12,868 bases of DNA, taken from NCBI GenBank assembly GCA_045637095.1, contig JAZTYX010000071.1, positions 1 to 12,868 of the forward strand. Reading direction: 5' to 3'. Source of the DNA: UMGS1649 sp045637095. Its GTDB lineage: Bacteria; Bacillota; Clostridia; TANB77; CAG-465. A program made the position numbers and the translations under genes. Shown one piece after another: positions 1 to 6,965 of this stretch. Positions within the stretch are counted from its first letter, which is position 1. Each line of letters opens with the position of its first letter. The notes beneath the pieces are model-generated. The model made no database searches. It saw only the letters and a list, made by a program, of their open reading frames with translations, and had not been told where the DNA came from.

Positions 1-148
1 TGATTACTACATATAAACTAGATATTATGGCTGCCAATATTATTTTTTTATTATTAATTTTTAACTTTGTTATTTCTAACGCTTCTTTTATTATTATGAA
101 ATCCATTATTGTATTTTCTAAAAAAATATACTCAAGATAAATATTCAT
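1..148 (-). CDS. spoIIGA: SpoIIGA-like sporulation sigma-E factor-processing peptidase, N-terminal fragment
   Basis: Only the first 49 codons are inside the window; the gene runs off the left edge. The protein begins MNIYLEYIFLENTIMDFIII, then a short basic stretch (KEALEITKLKINNKK) and a second hydrophobic segment with the AAIISSLYVVI pattern. That is the usual opening of SpoIIGA: a first membrane helix, a short basic loop, then a helix with a G/A-x-x-x-x-S-x-Y motif. SpoIIGA is the membrane aspartic protease that cleaves pro-sigma-E in the mother cell; its catalytic domain would lie outside the window. The ATG at 148 has an AGAGGT ribosome site at 154-159, five bases away. The place directly behind ftsZ matches the ftsA-ftsZ-spoIIGA-sigE-sigG order common in Bacilli and Clostridia, so sigE is expected next. 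The call rests on this short match plus synteny. Confidence 0.75.
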   Translation of the reverse strand, partial: MNIYLEYIFLENTIMDFIIIKEALEITKLKINNKKIILAAIISSLYVVI

Positions 149-238
149 CGATTACCTCTTATTAATTATATTTATCTGTTTATTAAAATTTTGTTGAAAG
201 AATGTCTTGATTCAATTTTTTGATTTACAAATTTAGAT

Positions 239-271
239 AAAAAAGAAGAGAAATGTTTTCACATTTCTCTT
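239..271 (-). terminator. Intrinsic terminator behind ftsZ
   Basis: A perfect 11-bp stem (246-256 with 261-271) closes a four-base GAAA loop as read on the minus strand. It is followed by one C and six T. It sits 32 bases after the ftsZ stop codon and separates ftsA-ftsZ from spoIIGA, so spoIIGA probably has its own promoter between 149 and 238. Confidence 0.85.
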
Positions 272-303
272 TTAATACATATTTTTTATATTTATTGTAT
301 TTT

Positions 304-1428
304 TTAGTCTCTATTTCTTCTTAAGAATGGAGGGATATCCAAGTCTGCAGTATAGTCTGTTCTTGGAGATACTCTTCCGCTCATAGCTGCTCCAGAAGTT
401 TGTCCTTCTGATGTTCTTTCTGCCATTGTGCTTCTGAAACTATCTATTATTTCTTGAGATTTTGTATCTGTAGTTCCCCATTTATCAAAACCTGTTGCAA
501 TAACTGTTATAACGATTTCGTCTTGTAGGCTTTCGTCAATAACTGCACCAAATATGATATTTGCTTCTGGATCAACAGATTTTTGAACTAATTCTGCTGC
601 TTCATTTATTTCTAATAATCCAAGGTCTTTACCACCAGTAATATTGATAAGAACGCCGCCTGCACCTTCGATAGAAGTTTCAAGTAATGGACTGTGGATA
701 GCTTGTCTTGCAGCTTCTCCGGCTCTGTTTTCTCCTCTTGCTCTACCAATACCCATGTGCGCAACACCTTTGTCTAACATTATTGTTTTAACGTCAGCAA
801 AGTCTAGGTTGATTATACCTTTAACAGTGATAAGGTCAGATACACCTTGTACACCTTGTTTTAATATATTATCTGCTTTTAAGAAAGCTGATTCAACTGT
901 AGTATCTTTTTCAACTACTTGTAATAATTTTTCGTTAGGTACTACGATTATTGTATCTACATTTTGTTTTAATTCTTCGATACCTTTGTCAGCTTGCATC
1001 ATTCTTCTCTTTCCTTCAAATGGGAAAGGTTTTGTTACAACTGCTACTGTTAGTATGCCCATTCCTTTAGAAATATCAGCTATAACTGGTGCAGCACCTG
1101 TACCAGTTCCACCACCCATTCCTGAAGTAATGAATACCATATCTGCTCCTTTTAGAGCTTCTGCTATTTCAGCTTTTGATTCTTCAGCACTGCATTCACC
1201 AATCTCTGGGTTTGCTCCAGCACCTAAACCTCTTGTTAGCTTTTCACCAATTTGGATCTTAGTTTGTGCCTTAGAAGCTTCTAAAGCTTGTTGATCCGTA
1301 TTTACAGCTATAAATTCTACATCTCTTAAACCAGCCTCAATCATTCTGTTTAATGCGTTTCCGCCGCCGCCACCAACACCTATTACCTTAATGTTTGCTG
1401 ACCCTGACTTGAACATTGTTTCTTCCAT
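304..1428 (-). CDS. ftsZ: Cell division protein FtsZ
   Basis: FtsZ is the tubulin-like GTPase that polymerises into the cytokinetic ring. At 374 residues it has normal length. Visible are the N-terminal nucleotide-binding glycines (VIGVGGGGGNALNRM, about 15-29), the tubulin signature GGGTGTG at 105-111, the T7 synergy loop NLDFADVK at 208-215 that completes the catalytic site of the next subunit, a variable linker (about 320-360), and the C-terminal binding peptide DIPPFLRRNRD for FtsA or other membrane tethers. I chose the ATG at 1428 because a GGGGG ribosome site (1438-1442) lies nine bases upstream inside the end of ftsA. The longer frame from 1455 would start without a good site and overlap ftsA. 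Only one base separates the ftsA stop from this start, so the pair is translationally coupled. Confidence 0.97.
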   Translation of the reverse strand: MEETMFKSGSANIKVIGVGGGGGNALNRMIEAGLRDVEFIAVNTDQQALEASKAQTKIQIGEKLTRGLGAGANPEIGECSAEESKAEIAEALKGADMVFITSGMGGGTGTGAAPVIADISKGMGILTVAVVTKPFPFEGKRRMMQADKGIEELKQNVDTIIVVPNEKLLQVVEKDTTVESAFLKADNILKQGVQGVSDLITVKGIINLDFADVKTIMLDKGVAHMGIGRARGENRAGEAARQAIHSPLLETSIEGAGGVLINITGGKDLGLLEINEAAELVQKSVDPEANIIFGAVIDESLQDEIVITVIATGFDKWGTTDTKSQEIIDSFRSTMAERTSEGQTSGAAMSGRVSPRTDYTADLDIPPFLRRNRD

Positions 1429-1429
1429 C

Positions 1430-2722
1430 TTAAAAATCCCCCTCTTCTTCATCATCGTTCTTTCTTCTTTTAAGTGTATTTGTTATCTTTTCTTTTGCCT
1501 TATTTATAACTTCCATTATTTTGTCCTTCATTCCAGGCTCTGTCATAATCTCTATATCGCTATTTACGTGTTTGCTTGTTCCTACATTTGCAATATATTT
1601 AACCATTCCAAATGCAACTATGTGTTGCGGCTTGATTACGTTTATTAATTTAGGACTGCATATTCTTACTTGATTTACTTTAAGCGTAAGTACTGCTAAT
1701 TCTTCAGCACCTGAAATGTTGCTTAAACCTTGTCCAGTTATTACAACACATTCTATTTTGCCTATCAAGTTATTTTCTGCCATTATTTTTCTTGTTATTT
1801 GGTAAATTTCTTTAACTCTTGCTTCTATTATTCTTACTATATCACTACATTTAACTATATTAGATTCTTCATCACTTGCTTTTTTAGTTGTTAATTTAAC
1901 ATCGTGATTATTAGAAATCATAGCTTCAATTGCTAAGTTATATTGCCTTTTCAACTTGTCCGCTTCGTCTAAATCTATATTTAATGAAATTGCAATATCA
2001 CTTGTTATATGATCTCCACCAACAGGTAATGTATTATTGTACTCAAGAGCTCCATTCTTAAATACAGATATCTCAGTATGAGCTGCCCCTATATCTAGTA
2101 ATAATACTCCCAAATCTTTTTCTTCTGGCATTAATACAACATTTGATGATGCAAATGTTTCTAATACATAACCATCAATTTTTAGCTCTGCAAGTTCCAT
2201 TACTCTAGTTATTTCTTCTACCGCCTGTTTATCCGCAATTATTATATCTGCATCTATTACAAAAAATTTTGCGAACGCTCCTATCGGTTCTTCAAAATAT
2301 TCTCTATCATTTACTATATATCTTGTTGGTATAATATCTATTATTTGTTCTTTGTTATTTTGTCTAATACTTAATTGTATTTTTTCCATTACTGCGGTTA
2401 TATCTCTATAAGATAAACCGTCATCTGGTTTTTCGACATCTCCCTTAAATCTTATTTTTTCAATTCTAGTATTGATGCCTTTTATATTTACATACGCTGA
2501 ATTTATATATAATCCAGCAGTATCTTCTGCTTCTGTAATTGCTTTTACTACCGATTCAGCAACTTCATTGCAGTTAACTATTTTCCCCTTTTTTATTCCA
2601 TTAGACTTTGCCAATCCATATCCAACTACTTCTATTTCGCCAAATTTGTTTACTTGCCCAACTACTGCAGCTGATTTAGAGGCCCCCATGTCTAAGGAAA
2701 CAATAATGTCACCTATAGCCAC
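1430..2722 (-). CDS. ftsA: Cell division protein FtsA
   Basis: FtsA is the actin-like ATPase that tethers FtsZ to the membrane and recruits the divisome. The 430-residue product shows the phosphate-1 motif (SLDMGASKSAAVVG, about 9-22), the phosphate-2 motif (LLLDIGAAHTEISVF, 207-221) and the adenosine motif (ITGQGLSNISGAEELA, about 328-343). The C-terminus has a helix-prone basic stretch (about 398-420), the probable membrane-targeting helix, and ends in an acidic tail. I place the start at GTG 2722: an AGGGGGA ribosome site (2730-2736) sits seven bases away and the protein then opens as other FtsA proteins do. The ATG frame from 2773 adds 17 residues upstream of that ribosome site. Transcribed with ftsZ from the promoter at 2752-2780. 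Confidence 0.95.
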   Translation of the reverse strand: MAIGDIIVSLDMGASKSAAVVGQVNKFGEIEVVGYGLAKSNGIKKGKIVNCNEVAESVVKAITEAEDTAGLYINSAYVNIKGINTRIEKIRFKGDVEKPDDGLSYRDITAVMEKIQLSIRQNNKEQIIDIIPTRYIVNDREYFEEPIGAFAKFFVIDADIIIADKQAVEEITRVMELAELKIDGYVLETFASSNVVLMPEEKDLGVLLLDIGAAHTEISVFKNGALEYNNTLPVGGDHITSDIAISLNIDLDEADKLKRQYNLAIEAMISNNHDVKLTTKKASDEESNIVKCSDIVRIIEARVKEIYQITRKIMAENNLIGKIECVVITGQGLSNISGAEELAVLTLKVNQVRICSPKLINVIKPQHIVAFGMVKYIANVGTSKHVNSDIEIMTEPGMKDKIMEVINKAKEKITNTLKRRKNDDEEEGDF

Positions 2723-2751
2723 TTTTAATTCCCCCTGTTTGTCATGGGTAT

Positions 2752-2780
2752 ATAATACTATTTTTTTTATCAAAAATCAA
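2752..2780 (-). promoter_or_regulatory. Sigma-A-type promoter of ftsA-ftsZ
   Basis: On the minus strand a -35 TTGATT (2775-2780) and a -10 TATTAT (2752-2757) are separated by exactly 17 bases, including an A-rich spacer. Initiation would fall near 2745, giving a leader of about 23 bases that carries the ftsA ribosome site. It lies in the 123-base gap behind spoIVFB, where no strong terminator is visible, so some read-through from spoIVFB is possible. Confidence 0.6.
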
Positions 2781-2845
2781 TACTTTGCATTAAAATTCTG
2801 TAATCTTTTTGTAATATTTTTGATATATAACTCGTAACCCCTGTG

Positions 2846-3430
2846 TTATAGTGATTTCAAGGGTTGTAGAGAATTTGTTTTTATGTAAACCAATAGTAAA
2901 AGCAGGGAAAAATTGTTATATTTGAAACATATAAAAGCTGCTAATATTACCAACCATATTTTGATGTTTTTTTCTATTTTTTTGATTAGATTTTTAGCTA
3001 CTTGTTCGTTCAGTTTTAAATCAAGTATTAATTTTAATATATTAAAACCGTCAAGAGGACAAATTGGAACTAAATTTATTAGTGCTAACGCTAGATTTAT
3101 TTCGTATACCATTTTTACATTTCTAAAAATTAATGCTAACACTATATTAGCTAACGCACCTGCTAAATATATCAAAATTCCTTTAATTCCTATTATATTA
3201 CCTTTTATTACTACATTCATTCCCGAAATTCGTATATTTATTCTTCTTAATTCATAATTAAACAATAGTCCGATTATAACATGTGCTAATTCATGGAACA
3301 ACACAAATAAAAAACATATAAAATAATTATTTAAGAACTGCCTAGCACTACTAGACAGTATACAAACAAATAATATTATAATAACGCTTTCTTCTATGTA
3401 TATGTATTTATTTAATATTTTCCATTTCAT
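2846..3430 (-). CDS. spoIVFB: SpoIVFB-like site-2 metalloprotease (M50), short form
   Basis: This is a membrane-embedded zinc protease of the M50 family. SpoIVFB cleaves pro-sigma-K in the forespore outer membrane late in sporulation. The 194-residue protein is highly hydrophobic and contains the zinc motif HELAH at 46-50 (catalytic E47), a GALAN segment at 91-95 and the second active-site motif NLVPICPLDG at 119-128 with the ligand Asp127. B. subtilis SpoIVFB is about 290 residues with a C-terminal CBS domain; here the protein ends soon after a last membrane segment (about 155-183), so no CBS domain is present. The start ATG overlaps the stop of the upstream LytM gene (TAATG), and no strong ribosome site precedes it, so translation is probably coupled. 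Catalytic class is clear; the sporulation assignment rests on the SpoIVFA-like neighbour and synteny. Confidence 0.85.
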   Translation of the reverse strand: MKWKILNKYIYIEESVIIILFVCILSSSARQFLNNYFICFLFVLFHELAHVIIGLLFNYELRRINIRISGMNVVIKGNIIGIKGILIYLAGALANIVLALIFRNVKMVYEINLALALINLVPICPLDGFNILKLILDLKLNEQVAKNLIKKIEKNIKIWLVILAAFICFKYNNFSLLLLLVYIKTNSLQPLKSL

Positions 3431-4413
3431 TATATATTTACCACAAGTCTAGGATTTATCTTTTCACCTTTATATTCTATTTCAAAATGCAAATGTGGAC
3501 CGGTTGAATATCCTGTAGAACCCATTTCTCCTATCTTTGTTCCTGCTTTTACTTTAGCTCCTTTTTTCACACTTATTTTATTTAAATGGCAATATATTGT
3601 TCTAATATCCCCATTTTCCACAACTACATAATTCCCATTATACTTGTTATTACTTGCTATTGTAACTTTTCCTTCTATGCTACTTACTACCTTTGTCCCT
3701 TTTTTATTTGCTATATCTACACCTGTATGGTAGCTATCTATATCATCAAATATAACTTCACGAGCACCAAAATTTGAAGTAATTGTTCCTGTAGTTGGTT
3801 TTATAAATTCGATTCCTGTAGCTTTAATTTTATCTACTACACTACTTTCTACGCTTACTGAACTTACTGCTGTAATATATTTTTCCTCTGCACTACTACC
3901 CATACCTAAATTCTCATTATATATCTCTACTTCTTGATTTTTACTTTCACTATTACTAGTTTCTTCATATATTTCTACCTCTTGTTTTTCTTTTTTATTA
4001 AAATTTATAAAGACATGCTTTAATTCATCTATTTTTGTTTTAACTATATTCTCTAATTTATCTGGAATTATCCCCTCTATGTATGAATACGCTGTTATTG
4101 CTCATTGTAATGAACCATGTTTTATTTCATTTAATGTATATCTCTTATTAAATTCAGATTTCAATTTATTAGTTATCTCTGCTTCTTGTACTATTTTAAT
4201 ATTCATAACCTTTATTAATGTTACAAATGTAACGATAGCAATAGTTGTTATTGCCTGTACTGCTAATTTAAATATTATTTTTTCTTTTAACGAGACTGTG
4301 CTTTTGTTTTTCTTTACTTTTTCGTATTTTTTATCTTCATCTTTTGTAATACTTATATTGTTATTAGCATAGTAACTTCTCTTTAATGTACGTTTTGCTA
4401 CAACACCTTCCAT
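3430..4413 (-). pseudogene. spoIVFA: SpoIVFA-like LytM/M23 protein gene interrupted by one in-frame TGA
   Basis: Two open stretches, 4413-4105 and 4101-3430, are in the same frame with no shift and are separated only by a TGA at 4102-4104 (codon 104). Read through, the product has 327 positions: a basic cytosolic N-terminus (1-45), one membrane helix (about 47-69), an extracytoplasmic linker with a duplicated QEVEIY motif, and a C-terminal M23/LytM domain with HTGVD (H229, D233), H276 and HLH (H307, H309), so all usual zinc-site residues are kept. This layout, together with spoIVFB overlapping its stop, identifies SpoIVFA, the partner that holds and inhibits SpoIVFB. The start ATG at 4413 has GGAGG at 4419-4423. 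The ATG at 3903 has only a poorly spaced site and would yield a LytM domain lacking its membrane anchor, so independent translation of the C-terminal half looks unlikely. It could be a nonsense mutation, a sequence error or genuine read-through. Confidence 0.75.
4102..4104 (-). other. In-frame TGA codon within spoIVFA
   Basis: The codon order on the minus strand is CAA-TGA-GCA. The frame before it carries the membrane helix and the frame after it stays open for 223 codons through an intact LytM domain. An SD-like AGAGGGGA follows at 4071-4078, but no ATG, GTG or TTG lies at a usable distance in this frame, so a restart there has little support. Confidence 0.9.
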
Positions 4414-4423
4414 ACAAACCTCC

Positions 4424-4470
4424 AAAAAAAAGACTTATCCTAATACAATATATTGGATAAGTCTTTTTTT
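4424..4470 (-). terminator. Strong hairpin terminator behind miaB, symmetric for both strands
   Basis: A perfect 9-bp GC-containing stem (4432-4440 with 4455-4463) is extended by an A8 tract (4424-4431) against a T7 tract (4464-4470), around a 14-base loop. On the minus strand it ends miaB transcription with eight T. The T run ends exactly where the GGAGG ribosome site of spoIVFA begins (4423), so hairpin and spoIVFA leader are fused. The A/T flanks make it a possible terminator in both directions. Confidence 0.85.
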
Positions 4471-4509
4471 ATGACTATTATATTTTATTTTAATATTAAT
4501 ATTATTTGA

Positions 4510-5889
4510 CTAAACTATTTTTCCTGTTAAATACCATTTGTTGTTTTCTATAATCTCTATATCTTTTACCGTTCCGATGTCTTTTTCTTCTGCTTCAAAT
4601 ACAACTATCTTGTTATCTATTGTTCTTCCTGTATACATTTTATCGTTATTTTTACTTAAGCCTTCCACTAAAATCTTGTGAACAGTTCCTATTTTCTTTT
4701 CGTTTTCTTCAAGAACTAGCTTCTCAAATAGCGCTTTTAATCTTTGTAATCTTTCTACTTTTACACTTTCTTCTATTTGGTTTTCCATTCTTTCGGCACG
4801 CGTACCTTTTCTTATGCTATAACAGAACATATACACAAGTGAGAATTTAACTTTTTCTACTACATCCATAGTATCTAAGAAATCTTCTTCTGTTTCACCA
4901 GGGAAACCAACAATTATATCTGTTGAAAAAGATACATTAGGTATTCTTTCCTTCATTTTTTCTACTAATGTTAAGAAATGTTCTTTTGTATATCTTCTAT
5001 TCATCGCTTCAAGAATTTTAGTACTTCCAGATTGAAGTGGTAAATGTATTTGTTTTGCTATCTTATCTGATGAAGCAATTTTATCTATTAACGCATCTGT
5101 AAAATCCTTTGGATGAGGAGATATAAACCTTATAATTTCTATTCCTTCAACTTTTTCTATTTCAGTTAATAGATCTACAAATGTGTATTTGTTTTCCTTA
5201 AAGTCATTTCCATAAGAATTAACGTTTTGGCCAAGAAGTGTTATTTCTTTATATCCCTTACTCGCAACCGTTCTTACATCATTTAGAATGTCTTCTGGAA
5301 GTCTACTTCTTTCTCTCCCTCTTACATAAGGAACTATACAATATGAACAGAAATTGTTACAACCATATATTATACTGATTGATGCCTTGTATCCCTCTTC
5401 ATATTTTATTGGTACATCTTCTACTATTTCATGCTCATTCTCTTGCAATTCTTGTGTTTTCTTATGATTCTTTATTGCCAAATACAGCTTTTCTGCAAAG
5501 AATTGCATACTTTTTGTACCTAAAACAACATCAACAAATGAATATGATGATTTTATTTTATCTAGTATATGTCCTTGTTCTGTCATGCAACCAACAATTG
5601 CTATATACATATCTTTATTTTGCTTCTTTCTTGTCTTCAAATAGCCAACTCTTCCGAATAGTTTATCTTCTGCATTTTCACGAATACAGCATGTATTAAA
5701 CAAAACAACATTTGCTTTTTCTATTTCTTCTGCTTTAGTAAATCCCATTTCTTCAAGGATACCGGCATATTTCATAGAGTCGTTTTCATTTAATGCACAA
5801 CCCATTGTTTCTATGTAATATGTATAATGTTTATTTTCACTTTCTAATACCTCTTTTATTCTTTTTTCATAGTCTATTTTATATCTCAT
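4510..5889 (-). CDS. miaB: tRNA-2-methylthio-N6-dimethylallyladenosine synthase MiaB
   Basis: MiaB is a radical-SAM methylthiotransferase that adds a methylthio group to i6A37 in tRNAs reading UNN codons. The 459-residue product has the three-part layout of the family. The N-terminal MTTase domain has cluster cysteines C31 (ETMGCALNENDS), C67 (FNTCCIRENAE, with an adjacent C68) and C101 (IVGCMTEQG). The radical-SAM motif is CNNFCSYC (C177, C181, C184), followed by IVPYVRGRERSR. A C-terminal TRAM domain covers about 395-459. The CIVPYVRGRERSR stretch and the NTCxIRE motif fit MiaB better than RimO or MtaB. The start ATG has AGGTGA at 5894-5899. It stands alone between two terminators with its own promoter, and it is the only gene here ending in TAG. 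Confidence 0.95.
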   Translation of the reverse strand: MRYKIDYEKRIKEVLESENKHYTYYIETMGCALNENDSMKYAGILEEMGFTKAEEIEKANVVLFNTCCIRENAEDKLFGRVGYLKTRKKQNKDMYIAIVGCMTEQGHILDKIKSSYSFVDVVLGTKSMQFFAEKLYLAIKNHKKTQELQENEHEIVEDVPIKYEEGYKASISIIYGCNNFCSYCIVPYVRGRERSRLPEDILNDVRTVASKGYKEITLLGQNVNSYGNDFKENKYTFVDLLTEIEKVEGIEIIRFISPHPKDFTDALIDKIASSDKIAKQIHLPLQSGSTKILEAMNRRYTKEHFLTLVEKMKERIPNVSFSTDIIVGFPGETEEDFLDTMDVVEKVKFSLVYMFCYSIRKGTRAERMENQIEESVKVERLQRLKALFEKLVLEENEKKIGTVHKILVEGLSKNNDKMYTGRTIDNKIVVFEAEEKDIGTVKDIEIIENNKWYLTGKIV

Positions 5890-5906
5890 AATTTCACCTG
5901 GTTAGT

Positions 5907-5936
5907 ATTGTACCACAAAATTCTTATTTTTTCTAC
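5907..5936 (-). promoter_or_regulatory. Extended -10 promoter of miaB
   Basis: On the minus strand a TACAAT -10 box (5907-5912) is preceded by TGG, the extended -10 element, and 17 bases further upstream a weaker TAGAAA (5930-5935) matches the -35 consensus at four of six positions. Initiation would fall near 5900, leaving a very short leader that begins at the miaB ribosome site. It lies just downstream of the efp terminator, as expected for a separate unit. Confidence 0.5.
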
Positions 5937-5949
5937 AAAAAAACAATAT

Positions 5950-5978
5950 AAAAAACGACCTTAGAAAAATCTAAAGTC
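5950..5978 (-). terminator. Intrinsic terminator behind efp
   Basis: A 9-bp stem with one G-T wobble (5957-5965 with 5970-5978), four-base loop and, on the minus strand, a G followed by six T. It starts 18 bases after the efp stop and closes the infC-rpmI-rplT-efp unit. Confidence 0.85.
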
Positions 5979-5995
5979 ATTTTTATATTTTTTAA

Positions 5996-6553
5996 TTAAA
6001 CTCTTTCCATATATTCGCCAGTTCTTGTATCGATTCTTATTTTATCTCCGATTTCTACGAATAAAGGTACTTGGAATGATGCTCCAGTTTCAACTGTTGC
6101 TGGTTTTGTAGATCCAGTAGCTGTTGCTCCTTTTATTCCTGGTTCTGTATATGTTACTTCTAATTCTACAAAAGTAGGTGGTTCCACACCAAATATGTTA
6201 CCTTTGTAAGATAATACTTTAACGTTCATATTGTCTAATAAATATGGAAGTATGTCTTCTATTGCTGATTTGTTAAGTTCTACTTGCTCATATGTGTTAT
6301 TATCCATGAAAGTATAAGTTTCGCCATCATTATATAAGTATTGCATTTCACTTGTAGTGATTGATACTTCTTCTACTTTTTCTGATGGGTTGAATGTTTT
6401 TTCCATTGTAGTACCAACTATAACGTTTTTAAGTTTAGTTCTTACGAAAGCGGGACCTTTACCTGGGTTAACATGTTGGAATTCTACTACTCTATAAACT
6501 TGTGAGTCCATTTCGACAGTAGTTCCATTTCTAAAATCTCCTGCAAATATCAT
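5996..6553 (-). CDS. efp: Translation elongation factor P
   Basis: EF-P binds between the P and E sites of stalled ribosomes and speeds peptide bond formation at polyproline stretches. The 185-residue protein has the standard three beta-barrel domains: an N-terminal KOW-like domain with the loop HVNPGKGPAF whose tip residue is Lys32, the position that is modified in many bacteria; a central domain (about 65-125); and a C-terminal OB domain with the family signature KATVETGASFQVPLFVEIGDKI region near 148-171 (here with PATVETG). The start ATG has a GGGGG site at 6561-6565. It follows rplT after 30 bases with no terminator between them, so it appears to be the last gene of the infC operon. No modification enzyme gene is in the window. 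Confidence 0.97.
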   Translation of the reverse strand: MIFAGDFRNGTTVEMDSQVYRVVEFQHVNPGKGPAFVRTKLKNVIVGTTMEKTFNPSEKVEEVSITTSEMQYLYNDGETYTFMDNNTYEQVELNKSAIEDILPYLLDNMNVKVLSYKGNIFGVEPPTFVELEVTYTEPGIKGATATGSTKPATVETGASFQVPLFVEIGDKIRIDTRTGEYMERV

Positions 6554-6583
6554 TTGATTTCCCCCTTAAACTTCAATTTTTTA

Positions 6584-6931
6584 TTAAGCTTTAACTGTTT
6601 CTACTAATTTAGCAAAACCGTTAGCATCGTTTACTGCCATTTCAGCAAGCATTTTTCTGTTAATGTTGATGTTTTTCTTTTTAAGACCATCCATTAATCT
6701 GCTATAAGAAATTCCATTGATTCTAGCTGCAGCATTTATTCTTGCAATCCATAATCTTCTAAAATCTCTTTTCTTATTTTTTCTTCCAACAAATGCATAT
6801 TGTCCAGATTTCATAACAGCTTGGTTAGCCATTCTAAATCTTATGCTCTTTGCTCCAAAATATCCTTTAGCTCTTTTTAATACGCTTTTTCTTCTAGCTC
6901 TTGTTGTAACTGCTCCTTTAACTCTTGCCAT
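6584..6931 (-). CDS. rplT: 50S ribosomal protein L20
   Basis: L20 binds 23S rRNA early in large-subunit assembly and in Firmicutes also represses its own operon by binding the infC leader. The 115-residue basic protein opens MARVKGAVTTRARRKSVLKRAKG and carries the conserved RKNKKRDFRRLWIARINAAAR region (about 50-70), the RNA-binding core. It is close to the usual 118 residues. A GGAGG ribosome site lies before the ATG. It lies 34 bases behind rpmI and is cotranscribed with infC, rpmI and efp, so the leader at 7695-7836 is its probable target. Confidence 0.97.
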   Translation of the reverse strand: MARVKGAVTTRARRKSVLKRAKGYFGAKSIRFRMANQAVMKSGQYAFVGRKNKKRDFRRLWIARINAAARINGISYSRLMDGLKKKNININRKMLAEMAVNDANGFAKLVETVKA

Positions 6932-6965
6932 TTTGTTTTTCCTCCTTTTTCCTAAAGTCCCTTAA

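Noticed and set aside
165..170. Perfect TATAAT before spoIIGA as its -10 box
   Set aside because: A start site seven bases downstream would fall inside the ribosome site at 154-159, and no -35 lies 17 bases upstream.
644..1294. Open frame of 216 codons on the plus strand
   Set aside because: It is the antisense of ftsZ, has no convincing ribosome site, and resembles no protein family. The same holds for 10528-11157 opposite gyrB, 9695-10105 opposite uppS, and the other plus-strand frames.
1429..1455. Longer FtsZ start adding nine residues (MMKKRGIFK)
   Set aside because: It overlaps ftsA, lies upstream of the strong GGGGG site, and adds residues not found in FtsZ proteins.
2826..2850. Hairpin TATAAC/GTTATA as terminator of spoIVFB
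   Set aside because: The stem has only six A/T-rich pairs around a long loop and lacks a T run after it on the minus strand.
4102..4104. UGA as selenocysteine or as Trp by code change
   Set aside because: No SECIS-like stem of suitable size follows (only a 4-bp GTAT/ATAC stem), and the position is not in a redox motif. All 16 Trp codons of the other genes are TGG, so a general code change is not supported.
4471..4509. TATAAT (4477-4482) and a GTCATA as sigma-A or sigma-E promoter for spoIVFA
   Set aside because: No acceptable -35 accompanies the TATAAT, and no CATACAAT-type -10 follows the GTCATA at the proper distance. A transcript from here would also run into the terminator hairpin.
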